Below are positions 8,368 to 17,202 of a stretch of 64,000 nucleotides of DNA, in pieces. The notes below the pieces were generated by a model. The model had not been told where the DNA came from. It ran no database searches and saw nothing but the letters and a program-made list of their open reading frames with translations. Each line of letters starts with the position of its first letter. The stretch's first letter is position 1. Source of the stretch: Microbacterium sp. SLBN-146 (lineage in GTDB: Bacteria > Actinomycetota > Actinomycetes > Actinomycetales > Microbacteriaceae). Position numbers and translations under genes: made by a program. The stretch spans positions 2,852,001-2,916,000 of the forward strand of contig NZ_VFMR01000001.1 of the NCBI RefSeq assembly GCF_006715145.1. The letters run 5' to 3'.

Positions 8368-9129
8368 TCAGCTCAGTGCGAGGGCCGCCGCGCCGATGAT
8401 GCCGGCGTTGTTGCGGTGCACTGCCGGCACGATCTCGGTCTTGAGCTTGAGCAGTGGCAGGAACTTGTCGGCATGCTTCGACACGCCGCCGCCCACGACG
8501 AACAGGTCGGGGCTGAAGAGGAACTCGATGTAGTCGTAGTACCACTGCAGCCGCTCGGCCCATTTCTCCCACGAGAGCTCGTCGCGCTCCATGGCGGAGT
8601 ACGCGGCATAGGCCTCGGCGTCCTTCCCATGCTTGGCCCGCTGGACGTGACCGAGCTCGGAGTTCGGGATCAGCACGCCGTTGTAGAGAAGCGCCGATCC
8701 GATCCCCGTCCCGAGCGTCGTGAGGATCGTGAGCCCTTTCCGGCCCTTCGCCGCCCCGTAGCGCACCTCGGCGACCCCTGCGACATCAGCGTCATTGGCG
8801 AAGTGGATGTCACGACCCAGACCGTCTTCGAAGAACTTCTCGGCTTCGAATCCGATCCACTTCTTCGAGACGTTGGCCGCCGACAGCGTCTGACCGTTCT
8901 TCACGATCGCGGGGAACGCGACCCCGAGCGGGATCGCATCGTCGGCGATCTCGAGACGGTCGAGTACTTCGCGCACGGCGCCGAGGACGTCGGGCGGCTC
9001 AGCGCCCTCCGGGGTGAACACCTTGACGCGATCGCTCAGCAGGATCCCCTTCTCGAGGTCGACGATGCCCGCTTTGATGCCCGTACCGCCGATGTCCACA
9101 CCGACCGCGCGTGTTGCCTCTGTAGCCAT
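8368..9129 (-). CDS. ppgK: Polyphosphate glucokinase (ROK family)
   Basis: Phosphorylates glucose to glucose-6-phosphate, using inorganic polyphosphate (and in characterised actinobacterial members also ATP), for glycolysis. The 253 residues match the family length. The N-terminal phosphate-binding motif VDIGGTGIKAG, the ROK segment LTTLGTGIGSALLYNG and the sugar-binding SELGH are all present; the run following LGTGIGSAL is typical of PpgK rather than ATP-only glucokinases. ATG at 9129. It converges with rnpB; no terminator was seen between them. Confidence 0.93.
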   Translation of the reverse strand: MATEATRAVGVDIGGTGIKAGIVDLEKGILLSDRVKVFTPEGAEPPDVLGAVREVLDRLEIADDAIPLGVAFPAIVKNGQTLSAANVSKKWIGFEAEKFFEDGLGRDIHFANDADVAGVAEVRYGAAKGRKGLTILTTLGTGIGSALLYNGVLIPNSELGHVQRAKHGKDAEAYAAYSAMERDELSWEKWAERLQWYYDYIEFLFSPDLFVVGGGVSKHADKFLPLLKLKTEIVPAVHRNNAGIIGAAALALS

Positions 9130-9227
9130 GCGCCCAGCCTATCCAGCACGCACCTCCGGATCAGTAGGATCGTGGTGGCGGGATCATCCGCAGGCCCGCG
9201 ACGCGGGCACCCCAGGGAGGAGACACG

Positions 9228-9443
9228 GTGTCCGGCGACAGCGAGAAGTACTGGTACAACCTCACGACGGGTGAAGTGGAGAAGGGCTTCGCGTCGCCGG
9301 CAATCGACCGCGCCGGCCCCTTCGACACGGCTGAGGAGGCCGCCAAGGCGCCCGAGGTTCTTCGGGAGCGCTCGCGGGCATGGTCGGAGGACGAAGCACG
9401 CGACGACAACTGGGGCGCGGGCGACGCCGGTACGGAGCGATGA
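9228..9443 (+). CDS. Small SPOR-like protein upstream of glnA2
   Basis: A 71-residue hydrophilic, acidic protein beginning SGDSEKYWYNLTTGEVEKG. The pattern YWYNLTTGEVEKG...GPFDTAEEAAKA resembles the short proteins labelled 'SPOR domain-containing' that precede a glutamine synthetase gene in many Actinobacteria. Function is unknown. The GTG start at 9228 has a strong AGGGAGGAG Shine-Dalgarno. Its stop overlaps a possible glnA2 start (ATGA at 9440-9443), so it is translationally coupled to glnA2. No signal peptide, membrane segment or cysteine is present. Confidence 0.75.
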   Translation: MSGDSEKYWYNLTTGEVEKGFASPAIDRAGPFDTAEEAAKAPEVLRERSRAWSEDEARDDNWGAGDAGTER

Positions 9444-10783
9444 CGATGGACAAGCAGCGCGATTTCGTCCTCCGCACGATCGAAGAGCGCGGCGTCAAGT
9501 TCGTCCGCTTGTGGTTCACCGATGTCATCGGAACCCTGAAGTCGGTCGCGATCGCGCCCGCCGAGGTGGAAGGCGCCTTCACGGAAGGCCTCGGGTTCGA
9601 CGGATCGGCGATCGAGGGCCTCACTCGCTCCTACGAGTCGGACCTGCTCGCCCACCCCGACCCGACGACGTTCCAGACGCTGCCGTGGCGCGGAGAGATC
9701 GATCCGACCGGTCGCATGTTCTGCGACATCACGACACCGGACGGTCAGCCCGCCGTGGCCGACCCCCGGCACGTCCTGAAGCGCTCGCTCGCGAAGGCGG
9801 CGGATGCGGGCTTCACGTTCTACACGCATCCCGAGATCGAGTTCTATCTCCTGAAGTCGTCGGCCTACGGTCAGGAAGGCCCCGAACCGGTCGATTCCGC
9901 CGGGTACTTCGACAACGTCCCTGGCGGCACTGCGCACGACTTCCGGCGCAGGTCGGTGCGGATGCTGGAAGACCTCGGCATCTCCGTCGAGTTCAGCCAC
10001 CACGAAGGCGGCCCCGGTCAGAACGAGATCGACCTGCGATACGCGGATGCGCTCGCGACGGCCGACAACATCATGACCTTCCGCACCGTCATCAAAGAGG
10101 TCGCGATCGAGCAGGGTGTGTACGCCACTTTCATGCCCAAGCCCCTCAGCGGAAAGCCCGGCAGCGGGATGCACACGCACATGTCGCTTTTCGAGGGCGA
10201 CCAGAACGCGTTCTACGAAGAGGGCGCGCAGTACCAGCTCTCCAAGATCGGGCGCCAGTTCATCGCGGGTCTGCTTCGTCACGCCAACGAGATCTCGGCC
10301 GTCACGAACCAGTTCGTCAACTCCTACAAGCGCCTCTGGGGCGGGGACGAAGCACCGAGCTTCATCTGCTGGGGCCACAACAACCGCTCGGCTCTCGTCC
10401 GCGTGCCGATGTACAAGCCCAACAAGGGACAGTCTTCCCGTGTGGAGTACCGGGCCCTCGACTCGGCGGCGAACCCGTATCTGTCGTACGCACTGCTCCT
10501 GGCCGCTGGGCTCAAGGGCATCGAGGAGGAGTATGAACTCCCCGCCGAAGCCGAAGACAACGTCTGGTCGTTGACGGACGGCGAACGACGCGCACTCGGG
10601 TACGCACCCCTGCCGCAGAGCCTCGACCACGCCCTCAGCTTCATGGAGGAGTCGGAACTCGTCGCCGAGACGCTGGGGGAGCAGGTCTTCAACTACGTTC
10701 TGCTCAACAAGCGGCGCGAGTGGCAGGAGTACCGCTCGCAGGTGACGCCGTTCGAGCTCAAGAGCAACCTCGAGATGCTCTGA
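9440..10783 (+). CDS. glnA2: Glutamine synthetase, type I, GlnA2-like
   Basis: ATP-dependent synthesis of glutamine from glutamate and ammonia (family reaction). The 447 residues carry the glutamate/metal motifs GGPGQNEIDLRY and KPLSGKPGSGMHTHMSLF and the later NQFVNSYKRLWGGDEAP. The C-terminal adenylylation-loop tyrosine of type I-beta enzymes (NLYDLPP) is absent; the aligned part reads NVWSLTDGE, so GlnE should not modify this paralogue. Placement directly before glnE matches mycobacterial glnA2. Two starts are possible: ATG 9440, overlapping the upstream stop, and ATG 9446, better spaced (8 bases) from GGAG at 9434. Confidence 0.9.
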   Translation: MTMDKQRDFVLRTIEERGVKFVRLWFTDVIGTLKSVAIAPAEVEGAFTEGLGFDGSAIEGLTRSYESDLLAHPDPTTFQTLPWRGEIDPTGRMFCDITTPDGQPAVADPRHVLKRSLAKAADAGFTFYTHPEIEFYLLKSSAYGQEGPEPVDSAGYFDNVPGGTAHDFRRRSVRMLEDLGISVEFSHHEGGPGQNEIDLRYADALATADNIMTFRTVIKEVAIEQGVYATFMPKPLSGKPGSGMHTHMSLFEGDQNAFYEEGAQYQLSKIGRQFIAGLLRHANEISAVTNQFVNSYKRLWGGDEAPSFICWGHNNRSALVRVPMYKPNKGQSSRVEYRALDSAANPYLSYALLLAAGLKGIEEEYELPAEAEDNVWSLTDGERRALGYAPLPQSLDHALSFMEESELVAETLGEQVFNYVLLNKRREWQEYRSQVTPFELKSNLEML

Positions 10784-10793
10784 AGCAGACAGC

Positions 10794-13700
10794 ATGACAG
10801 CGACCGAACGAGCGAGTTCCCTCACCCACCTCGCTCGTCTCGGGTTCAGTCAGCTCACCGAGACCGAGGCTCTCGCACAAGAGCTGGAGGAGACGACGGG
10901 ATCCCGCCGGGACGACCTTCTCGCCCCGGCATCCGTCGCCGCTGACCCCGATTCCGCTCTGGAATCGCTGGTCAGGATCGCACGTCGCAATCCGGAAGCG
11001 GTCATCGGGCTCCTGTCCGACGCGCCGGGTTGGCGCGCGCTGTGGGCGCTCCTGGGAGCATCGACCGGGTTCGCAGACTTCTACTTCCGGCATCCCGAAG
11101 AGCTGGAGCACCTCGCGGGCGGTGCAGCACCGCTCCCGACCCCCGAGGAGTCGCTGGCGACGCTGCACGAGTCTGTCGGGGTGGAGGACGGTTTCGCCGC
11201 AGACGGCGGGGAGGGTTCCTGGGTCGCTTTGCGCGTCCGGTATCGCCGGCTGCTCGCCCGCATCGCCGTGCACGATCTTCTGAGCACCGATCCCGTCGAT
11301 CGCATCGCGGCCGTCTCAGCGAGCCTTGCGGATGCCGCGGGTGCGGCGCTCGACGCATCGCTCTGCGTCGCGCGGACGCGCGTGTCGGGGGGCATCGCGG
11401 GTGCGGGGATGTTCCCGCGCGAGCACGTCGCACGTACGCGGCTCGCCGTCATCGGGATGGGGAAGACCGGCGCACGCGAATTGAACTACGTCAGCGATGT
11501 CGACGTCATCTTCGTCGGCGGTGCCGATGAAGGCCTCGCGGACGACGTGGGCGAGAGCCGTGTCGTCGACATCGCGACGCGCCTCGCCGTGCAGATGATG
11601 CGCGGGGTATCCGGCGTCGAGATCGAGCCGCCGCTGTGGGAAGTCGACCCGAACCTGCGGCCCGAAGGCAAGCAGGGTGCCCTCGTGCGCACGCTTGACT
11701 CGCACCTGTCGTACTACGACCGGTGGGCGAAGAGCTGGGAGTTCCAGGCGCTGCTGAAAGCCCGCCCGATCGCCGGAGATGAGGAACTCGGCCGCGCGTA
11801 CGTCGCCGCCGTGCAGCCCAAGGTCTGGACGAGCGCGGCCCGCGAGAACTTCGTCGACTCGGTTCAGCGCATGCGAGAACGCGTCACCGATCACATCCCG
11901 CCCGCCGAGGTGCAGTACCAGCTCAAGCTCGGGCCAGGAGGAATCCGCGACATCGAGTTCACGGTGCAGCTCCTGCAGCTCGTCCACGGACTCTCGGATG
12001 ATCGGATCCGCCAGCGCGGTACCCTCGCGGCGATCGACGCGCTCGTCGCCGAGGGATACATCGGGCGTGCCGAAGCGGCGGCCTTCTCGCGGGACTACCG
12101 CGAACTGCGCCTTCTCGAGCACCGCGTGCAGTTGCGCCATCTCAGCCGCACCCACCTCATGCCCTCGCGTCCGGAAGAGCTTCGCGTGCTCGCGCGGTCC
12201 TCAGGACTCGCTGAATCCGGCGACACCCTTTGGCAGCGCTGGGAGGGCGTCAAACGCGAGGTGCGTGACATCCACGTCCGGCTCTTCTATCGTCCGCTTC
12301 TGTCCGCGGTCGCGGCGCTCCCGGCCGATGAGCGCGCGCTCTCCACGGCGCAGGCTCACGACCGGCTCGCGGCGATCGGATTCACCGACCCGGCGGGCGC
12401 GCTGCGACACATCGCCGCGCTCACGACGGGGCTGAGCCGCAAGGTCACGATCCAGCGCCACCTCATGCCCGTCATGATCCGCTGGTTCGCCGACGGGGTC
12501 GATCCGGACTACGGCCTGCTGACGTTCCGCCGACTCAGCGAGCGGCTCGGCGACACACCGTGGTTCCTTCGGATGCTCCGCGACTCGTCCGGCGCCGCGG
12601 AGCGCTTGACGATGGTCCTCTCGGGATCGCGCTACATCGGCGAGCTCATGGAGTGGATCCCGGAATCTGCGGCGTGGCTCGACGACCCCGAACTCCTGCG
12701 TCCCCGCACCGGTGTCTCACTCCAAGCGGAGGCACGTGCCATCCAGACCCGGCACACCTCGATCAACGATGCGATGCGCGCCGTGCGGGCCCTGCGACGG
12801 CGGGAGCTGCTGCGGATCGCGATGTTCGCGCTCGTCGACGACACGTCGATCGACGAGGTGTCCGAGGCGCTGACGACCGTCACAGAAGTGACGATCCAAG
12901 CGACCCTCCGCGCGGTCCGCCGCGACATCGTCCCCGAAGAGGACAGGGCACTGGACTTCTCCGTCATCGCGATGGGGCGGTTCGGGGGGAGCGAGCTCGG
13001 GTTCGGCTCCGACGCGGACGTCATGTACGTGTACCGACCAAATGGCGTCGACCCGCAGCGCGCTCACCAGTACGCACTCAAGCTGGTCGCCGCGCTCCGC
13101 GACCACTCCGAGGATCAGCGCGTCCCTCTCGATCTCGACGCGGGTCTTCGACCCGAAGGCCGCAACGGTCCGCTCGCGCGCTCGCTCGACGCCTACGCCG
13201 AGTACTACCGCCGTTGGTCGCAATCATGGGAGGCGCAGGCGCTCCTTCGGGCGCGCGGCGTCGCGGGGAGCGTCAAGCTGATCCGCGAGTTCATGGCTCT
13301 CGCCGACGAGGTCAGGTACCCCTCGTCCGTCGATGCGAACGCCCTGAGAGAGATCAAGCGCATCAAGGCCCGGGTCGAGAACGAACGACTGCCCCAGGGC
13401 ACCGACCCCGCCCGCCATCTCAAGCTCGGACCCGGTTCGTTGAGCGACGTCGAGTGGCTCGTCCAGCTTCTCCAACTCGAGCACGCGCATGCCGTTCCCG
13501 GCATGCGGACCACGTCGACGCTGACAGCACTCGCGCACGCGAGGGATGCCGGCCTCGTTCCGGCATCCGCCGCGGATCGACTGGAAGCTGCCTGGCGCCT
13601 CTCGAGCCGGTTGCGGTCGGCGAACACCCTGCTCTCGGGCCAGACGAGTGACGTCCTGCCCTTCGACCGCAGAAAGCTCGACGGCATCGGACGCCTTCTG

Positions 13701-13796
13701 GGCTACCCTCCGCGATCGGCGACTCAGGTCGAGGAGGATTACCTCGGCACGACGAGACGATCCCGACGCGTGTTCGAGAAGCTCTTCTACGGCTGA
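10794..13796 (+). CDS. glnE: Bifunctional glutamine synthetase adenylyltransferase/deadenylase
   Basis: Adds AMP to, or removes it from, the regulatory tyrosine of adenylylatable glutamine synthetase in response to nitrogen status. The 1000 residues contain the family's two nucleotidyltransferase-fold halves, each with its signature: MGKTGARELNYVSDVDVIF (about 222-240) in the N-terminal half and MGRFGGSELGFGSDADVMY (about 725-743) in the C-terminal half; the paired acidic residues are intact in both. It lies 10 bases after glnA2, in one operon. The likely substrate is the type I-beta GlnA encoded convergently at 14377-15801, which keeps the target tyrosine. Confidence 0.95.
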   Translation: MTATERASSLTHLARLGFSQLTETEALAQELEETTGSRRDDLLAPASVAADPDSALESLVRIARRNPEAVIGLLSDAPGWRALWALLGASTGFADFYFRHPEELEHLAGGAAPLPTPEESLATLHESVGVEDGFAADGGEGSWVALRVRYRRLLARIAVHDLLSTDPVDRIAAVSASLADAAGAALDASLCVARTRVSGGIAGAGMFPREHVARTRLAVIGMGKTGARELNYVSDVDVIFVGGADEGLADDVGESRVVDIATRLAVQMMRGVSGVEIEPPLWEVDPNLRPEGKQGALVRTLDSHLSYYDRWAKSWEFQALLKARPIAGDEELGRAYVAAVQPKVWTSAARENFVDSVQRMRERVTDHIPPAEVQYQLKLGPGGIRDIEFTVQLLQLVHGLSDDRIRQRGTLAAIDALVAEGYIGRAEAAAFSRDYRELRLLEHRVQLRHLSRTHLMPSRPEELRVLARSSGLAESGDTLWQRWEGVKREVRDIHVRLFYRPLLSAVAALPADERALSTAQAHDRLAAIGFTDPAGALRHIAALTTGLSRKVTIQRHLMPVMIRWFADGVDPDYGLLTFRRLSERLGDTPWFLRMLRDSSGAAERLTMVLSGSRYIGELMEWIPESAAWLDDPELLRPRTGVSLQAEARAIQTRHTSINDAMRAVRALRRRELLRIAMFALVDDTSIDEVSEALTTVTEVTIQATLRAVRRDIVPEEDRALDFSVIAMGRFGGSELGFGSDADVMYVYRPNGVDPQRAHQYALKLVAALRDHSEDQRVPLDLDAGLRPEGRNGPLARSLDAYAEYYRRWSQSWEAQALLRARGVAGSVKLIREFMALADEVRYPSSVDANALREIKRIKARVENERLPQGTDPARHLKLGPGSLSDVEWLVQLLQLEHAHAVPGMRTTSTLTALAHARDAGLVPASAADRLEAAWRLSSRLRSANTLLSGQTSDVLPFDRRKLDGIGRLLGYPPRSATQVEEDYLGTTRRSRRVFEKLFYG

Positions 13797-13885
13797 GCGG
13801 CGTGCCTCGTTTCGCCGTCGTGGCTGCGCTGGGAGAGTGTGCGCAAAGCGCCGACCTTCGGCGGCTCTGACAAAGGGGTCAACTC

Positions 13886-14287
13886 ATGGCAGGTAATCGA
13901 CCGGGCGGTGTGACACTCGTCGCCGTCCTCGCGTGGATCTCAGGCGTGCTCAATGTCCTCGGCGGCATTCTTCTGCTCATCGGTGTGGGCGCCGGGGAAA
14001 CGACCGTCGACGGCATGGACGTCGGAGGCGGGGTGGGAGCGGCTGCGGCCTGGATCTCGATCATCATCGGCATCCTCACGATCGCTGTCGGGCTCGGGCT
14101 CCTCCGCGGCGCCAACATCGCCCGCATCATTGCGGCGATCGTCTTCATCTTGAACGTCATTTCCGCGGTCTACCTGCTCGTGACGCAGGGCGTCGGCAAC
14201 TGGACCGCGATCATCTCCGGGATCCTTGCCGTCATCGCGTTGATCCTGTTGTTCTCCCCGAAGGCCAACGCCTTCTTCCGCTCCTGA
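13886..14287 (+). CDS. Small four-helix membrane protein (DUF7144-like), unknown function
   Basis: A 133-residue protein made almost entirely of hydrophobic segments: about 8-30, 48-68, 75-97 and 103-125. Short loops contain GETTVDGMDVGGG. It resembles the small actinobacterial membrane proteins grouped as DUF7144, but I recognise this by pattern only. ATG is preceded by AAAGGGG with good spacing. It lies 89 bases after glnE and is closed by a strong bidirectional terminator shared with glnA. No function can be assigned. Confidence 0.75.
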   Translation: MAGNRPGGVTLVAVLAWISGVLNVLGGILLLIGVGAGETTVDGMDVGGGVGAAAAWISIIIGILTIAVGLGLLRGANIARIIAAIVFILNVISAVYLLVTQGVGNWTAIISGILAVIALILLFSPKANAFFRS

Positions 14288-14298
14288 CTTCTTCTCCT

Positions 14299-14349
14299 CT
14301 GAACGGAGAGACCCCCGAGCCGCAAGGGCTCGGGGGTCTCTCCGTTCAG
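14299..14349. terminator. Bidirectional rho-independent terminator between convergent genes
   Basis: A perfect 23-bp inverted repeat (14299-14321 and 14327-14349) with a 5-base GCAAG loop and a GC-rich core (ACCCCCGAGCC / GGCTCGGGGGT). It lies between the convergent small membrane protein gene and glnA and should end transcription from both sides. The U-tract is poor, as usual in high-GC actinobacteria. Confidence 0.85.
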
Positions 14350-14376
14350 AACTCCTCGTGAGGAGTGCTGCCGACG

Positions 14377-15801
14377 TCAGACGCCGAAGTACAGCTCGTA
14401 CTCGAACGGGTGCGGGCGCGCGTTGAGCGGCTGGATCTCGTTCTCGATCTTGTACTCGATCCACGTCTCGATGAGCTCAGGCGTGAACACGTTGCCGCGC
14501 GTGAGGAACTCGTGGTCGGCGCGGAGCGCCTCGAGCGAGTCGAGCAGCGAGTTCGGAACCTGCGGGATGTTCTTCGCCTCCTCGGGGGGAAGCTCGTACA
14601 GGTCCTTGTCGACCGGCTCGTGCGGCTCGATGCGGTTGATGATGCCGTCAAGACCGGCCATCATCTGGGCCGCGAAGGCGAGGTACGGGTTGCCCGAGGC
14701 GTCGGGCGCGCGGAACTCGATGCGCTTTGCCTTCGGGTTGGATCCGGTGATCGGGATGCGCACGGCAGCCGAGCGGTTACCGGCCGAGTAAACCAGGTTG
14801 ACAGGTGCCTCGTAGCCCTTGACGAGGCGCTTGTACGAGTTGAGCGTCGGGTTGGTGAACGCGAGCACTGCGGGTGCGTGCGCGAGCAGGCCACCGATGT
14901 ACCAGCGCGCGAGGTCGGAAAGTCCGCCGTAGCCGGCCTCATCGTAGAAGAGCGGCTTGCCCTCGAGCCACAGCGACTGGTGCGTGTGCATTCCCGAGCC
15001 GTTGTCGCCGAAGAGCGGCTTGGGCATGAAGGTCGCGACCTTGCCCCACTCGTTCGCCACGTTCTTGACGATGTACTTGAACTTCAGGATGTCGTCGGCC
15101 GCGTGCACCATCGTGTCGAAGCGGTAGTTGATCTCCTGCTGCCCACCCGTGCCCACTTCGTGGTGCGCACGCTCGAGGTGCAGACCCGACTCGATGAGGC
15201 GAAGCGAGATGTCGTCGCGGAGGTCTGCCGTCTTGTCGACGGGGGAGACGGGGAAGTAGCCACCCTTGTAGGGCGTCTTGTTGGAGAGGTTTCCGTCCTC
15301 TTCTTCACGCCCGGTGTTCCAGGCGCCTTCCTCGGAGTCGACCGAGTAGAAGCTCGAGTTCTGCTTCACTTCGTAACGAACGTCGTCGAAGATGTAGAAC
15401 TCCGCCTCGGGGGCGAAGAACGCCGTGTCGGCGATACCGGTCGACGCGAGGTACTTCTCGGCCTTCTTGGCGACCTGACGCGGGTCCTTCGCGTAGATCT
15501 CACCGTTGCGCGGGTTGTAGATGTCGAAGACCATGATCAGCGTCTTGGCCTCGCGGAACGGGTCGACGTACGCCGTCGTCACGTCCGGAATGAGCTGCAT
15601 GTCGGACTCGTGGATGTTCGCGAACCCACGGATCGAGGAGCCGTCGAACAGCTGACCGACGGTGAAGAACTCCTCGTCGACCGTCGACGCCGGGATGTTG
15701 AAGTGCTGCTGCACACCAGGAAGATCCGTGAAACGGATGTCGAGGAACTTGACGTCCTCGTCCTTGATGAATGCGAGCACCTCGGATGAATCTTTGAACA
15801 T
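14377..15801 (-). CDS. glnA: Glutamine synthetase type I-beta (main, adenylylatable)
   Basis: Principal ammonia-assimilating enzyme (glutamate + NH3 + ATP to glutamine), a cytoplasmic dodecamer. The 474 residues are the usual I-beta length. The metal/glutamate motif [12 protein letters not shown], the signature [18 protein letters not shown] and [10 protein letters not shown] are present. Tyr402, in the motif DLYELPP, is the AMP acceptor modified by GlnE, encoded nearby. ATG at 15801. The upstream region holds a GlnR-type box (15877-15914), so expression is probably nitrogen-controlled in addition to covalent control. It ends at a strong terminator shared with the convergent gene. Confidence 0.96.
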   Translation of the reverse strand: MFKDSSEVLAFIKDEDVKFLDIRFTDLPGVQQHFNIPASTVDEEFFTVGQLFDGSSIRGFANIHESDMQLIPDVTTAYVDPFREAKTLIMVFDIYNPRNGEIYAKDPRQVAKKAEKYLASTGIADTAFFAPEAEFYIFDDVRYEVKQNSSFYSVDSEEGAWNTGREEEDGNLSNKTPYKGGYFPVSPVDKTADLRDDISLRLIESGLHLERAHHEVGTGGQQEINYRFDTMVHAADDILKFKYIVKNVANEWGKVATFMPKPLFGDNGSGMHTHQSLWLEGKPLFYDEAGYGGLSDLARWYIGGLLAHAPAVLAFTNPTLNSYKRLVKGYEAPVNLVYSAGNRSAAVRIPITGSNPKAKRIEFRAPDASGNPYLAFAAQMMAGLDGIINRIEPHEPVDKDLYELPPEEAKNIPQVPNSLLDSLEALRADHEFLTRGNVFTPELIETWIEYKIENEIQPLNARPHPFEYELYFGV

Positions 15802-15876
15802 TGCGGCTCCAGAGGTAGGGCATCGGGAACTGCCGACGCACGAGCGTCAGCTTGTTTGGCACGGTACCGTGAGGGC

Positions 15877-15914
15877 ATTGCCCTTCAGTGACACCATTGT
15901 TTCCGGCATGTTAC
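15877..15914 (-). promoter_or_regulatory. GlnR-type nitrogen-control box upstream of glnA
   Basis: Read in the direction of glnA, the sequence is GTAAC-N6-GAAAC-N6-GTCAC-N6-GCAAT. This matches the actinomycete GlnR consensus gTnAC-n6-GaAAC repeated twice: the first three half-sites are exact and the fourth is weak. It lies about 75-115 bases before the glnA start. The box also overlaps the upstream promoter region of the divergent RDD gene, whose -10 begins at 15926. GlnR itself is not encoded in this window. Confidence 0.75.
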
Positions 15915-15925
15915 GCGGCCGCCGT

Positions 15926-15931
15926 TAGGCT
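15926..15931 (+). promoter_or_regulatory. -10 element (TAGGCT) for the RDD gene
   Basis: TAGGCT (TANNNT) followed by six bases and then the ATG at 15938 is the expected geometry for a leaderless transcript. The intervening GGTGGA could alternatively act as a Shine-Dalgarno. The GlnR-type box begins 12 bases upstream on the other strand. Confidence 0.45.
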
Positions 15932-15937
15932 GGTGGA

Positions 15938-16339
15938 ATGCCAGAAGTCGTACCCCCAGGAGCCTACCCTGGCGAGCGGCTCGGCCTGCCTGAAGAGGGT
16001 CGGGGCAGCATTGCGAAGCTCGGCCGCCGATTCGCGGCGATCGCGATCGACTGGGCATGCGCCGTCGTGATATCGGTCGCGTTCTTCGACTACGCGGCCC
16101 TCGCGACGACGATCGTCTTCATCGTCGTGCAGAGTCTCTTCATCCCCACGATCGGCGGAAGCCCGGGCCACCGCATCCTCGGACTGCGCGTCATCCGCCT
16201 CGGCGGAGGGTGGACGGGACTCTGGCGTCCGATCGTCCGCAGTGTTCTCGTCGCTCTCGTGATTCCCGCGGTGATCTGGGATGCCGACAACCGCGGGCTT
16301 CACGACAAGGCAGCCGGCACCGTCCTGGTGCGTGCCTGA
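15938..16339 (+). CDS. RDD family membrane protein
   Basis: A 133-residue small membrane protein with the RDD-family pattern: arginine in LGRRFAAIAIDWACAV and the paired acidic residues at AIDW and near WDADNRGLHDKAAGT. Hydrophobic segments lie at about 30-60 and 92-112. RDD proteins are widespread; some have been linked to ion transport, most are uncharacterised. The gene is divergent from glnA, sharing 136 bases that contain the GlnR-type box. In Actinobacteria, RDD and DUF4191 genes commonly neighbour glnA, as here. Three 20-bp tandem repeats follow its stop. Confidence 0.85.
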   Translation: MPEVVPPGAYPGERLGLPEEGRGSIAKLGRRFAAIAIDWACAVVISVAFFDYAALATTIVFIVVQSLFIPTIGGSPGHRILGLRVIRLGGGWTGLWRPIVRSVLVALVIPAVIWDADNRGLHDKAAGTVLVRA

Positions 16340-16340
16340 A

Positions 16341-16400
16341 CTCAGCGCGGTCGCGGAGCGCTCAGCGCGGTCGCGGAGCGCTCAGCGCGGTCGCGGAGCG
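16341..16400. repeat. Tandem repeat, three copies of 20 bp
   Basis: Three identical, head-to-tail copies of the 20-mer CTCAGCGCGGTCGCGGAGCG at 16341, 16361 and 16381. The third copy contains the stop codon and last codons of the convergent DUF4191 gene (TCA at 16382 is its TGA), so the array looks like duplication of that gene's 3' end into the intergenic gap after the RDD gene. Copy number could vary between strains. Confidence 0.95.
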
Positions 16401-17089
16401 CGGACTCGCGTCGGGTCGATCCCCTTCGGGATCGGAAGCGAGGACAGCGACTGCGAGACGGAATCGACCCGCTTGATCACCGCGGCCATCGTCGCGCGGT
16501 CGAGCGCCTTCGGCAGGCTCTTGATCGTGGCGGCGAGCTTGCTGATCGGGACCTCGTCGTCGCCGTGGCCGATGTAGAAGACGTGCACGGGAACGCCTGA
16601 CGCGACGCGCTGGACCTTCATCTTCTCGTCGTTGACCAAGCGTGTGAGCCGACCTCTCGCTCCCTCACCGACGATGACGACACCGCCGCGACCGATCGCA
16701 CGGTAGACGGCCTCCTGTGTCTTCGGGTTGATGCCGACGGGCATCTCACTCGCCTGCCACTTGCGTCCGAGCGACGTGGAGATGACGTGTCCGGTCGCGC
16801 CGGGCATTCCGTCGAGTCGCACGTACATGGCACGCGTCGAGAGACGGGTCATCGTCATGAGCGACCCGAGGATACCGAGCATGAGGCCAGTGACGCCCCA
16901 GAGGATGATGCTCCAGATCGCCACCGGCGGGATGAGGAAGCCGATGCCGACTCCGATCCCGATCCCCACCAGGACGAGTCCGACGAGAAGGAACGGAAGC
17001 CAGGGGAACGCCTTCTGCGTGAAGGTGTAGAGCGTGCGGAGCTGCGAGAAGAAGCCGGGACGCTTTTCGGGGGCGGAACTGCGGGCCAT
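16382..17089 (-). CDS. DUF4191 domain-containing membrane protein
   Basis: A 235-residue protein with a short basic N-terminus, two adjacent transmembrane helices (about 31-55 and 58-80) and a cytoplasmic C-terminal domain containing RGGVVIVGEGARGRLTRLV. This matches the actinobacterial DUF4191 family, function unknown, typically encoded near glnA and lipoyl/2-oxoacid dehydrogenase genes as here. ATG at 17089 (MARSSAPEKRPGFF) was chosen over an upstream ATG at 17275 because upstream translation is unlike the family and overlaps the divergent gene's promoter region. Its last codons form the third copy of the 20-bp tandem repeat. Confidence 0.85.
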   Translation of the reverse strand: MARSSAPEKRPGFFSQLRTLYTFTQKAFPWLPFLLVGLVLVGIGIGVGIGFLIPPVAIWSIILWGVTGLMLGILGSLMTMTRLSTRAMYVRLDGMPGATGHVISTSLGRKWQASEMPVGINPKTQEAVYRAIGRGGVVIVGEGARGRLTRLVNDEKMKVQRVASGVPVHVFYIGHGDDEVPISKLAATIKSLPKALDRATMAAVIKRVDSVSQSLSSLPIPKGIDPTRVRAPRPR

Positions 17090-17202
17090 GGGTCCCAGCC
17101 TACCTTTTCGACGTCTCCTCCCCACCCCTGCTATCGCACCATCTCTCCACTGATCTCGTCGGACCGGGGCAGTCCGACCAGGAACAGGAGGAGGCTCGAC
17201 CC

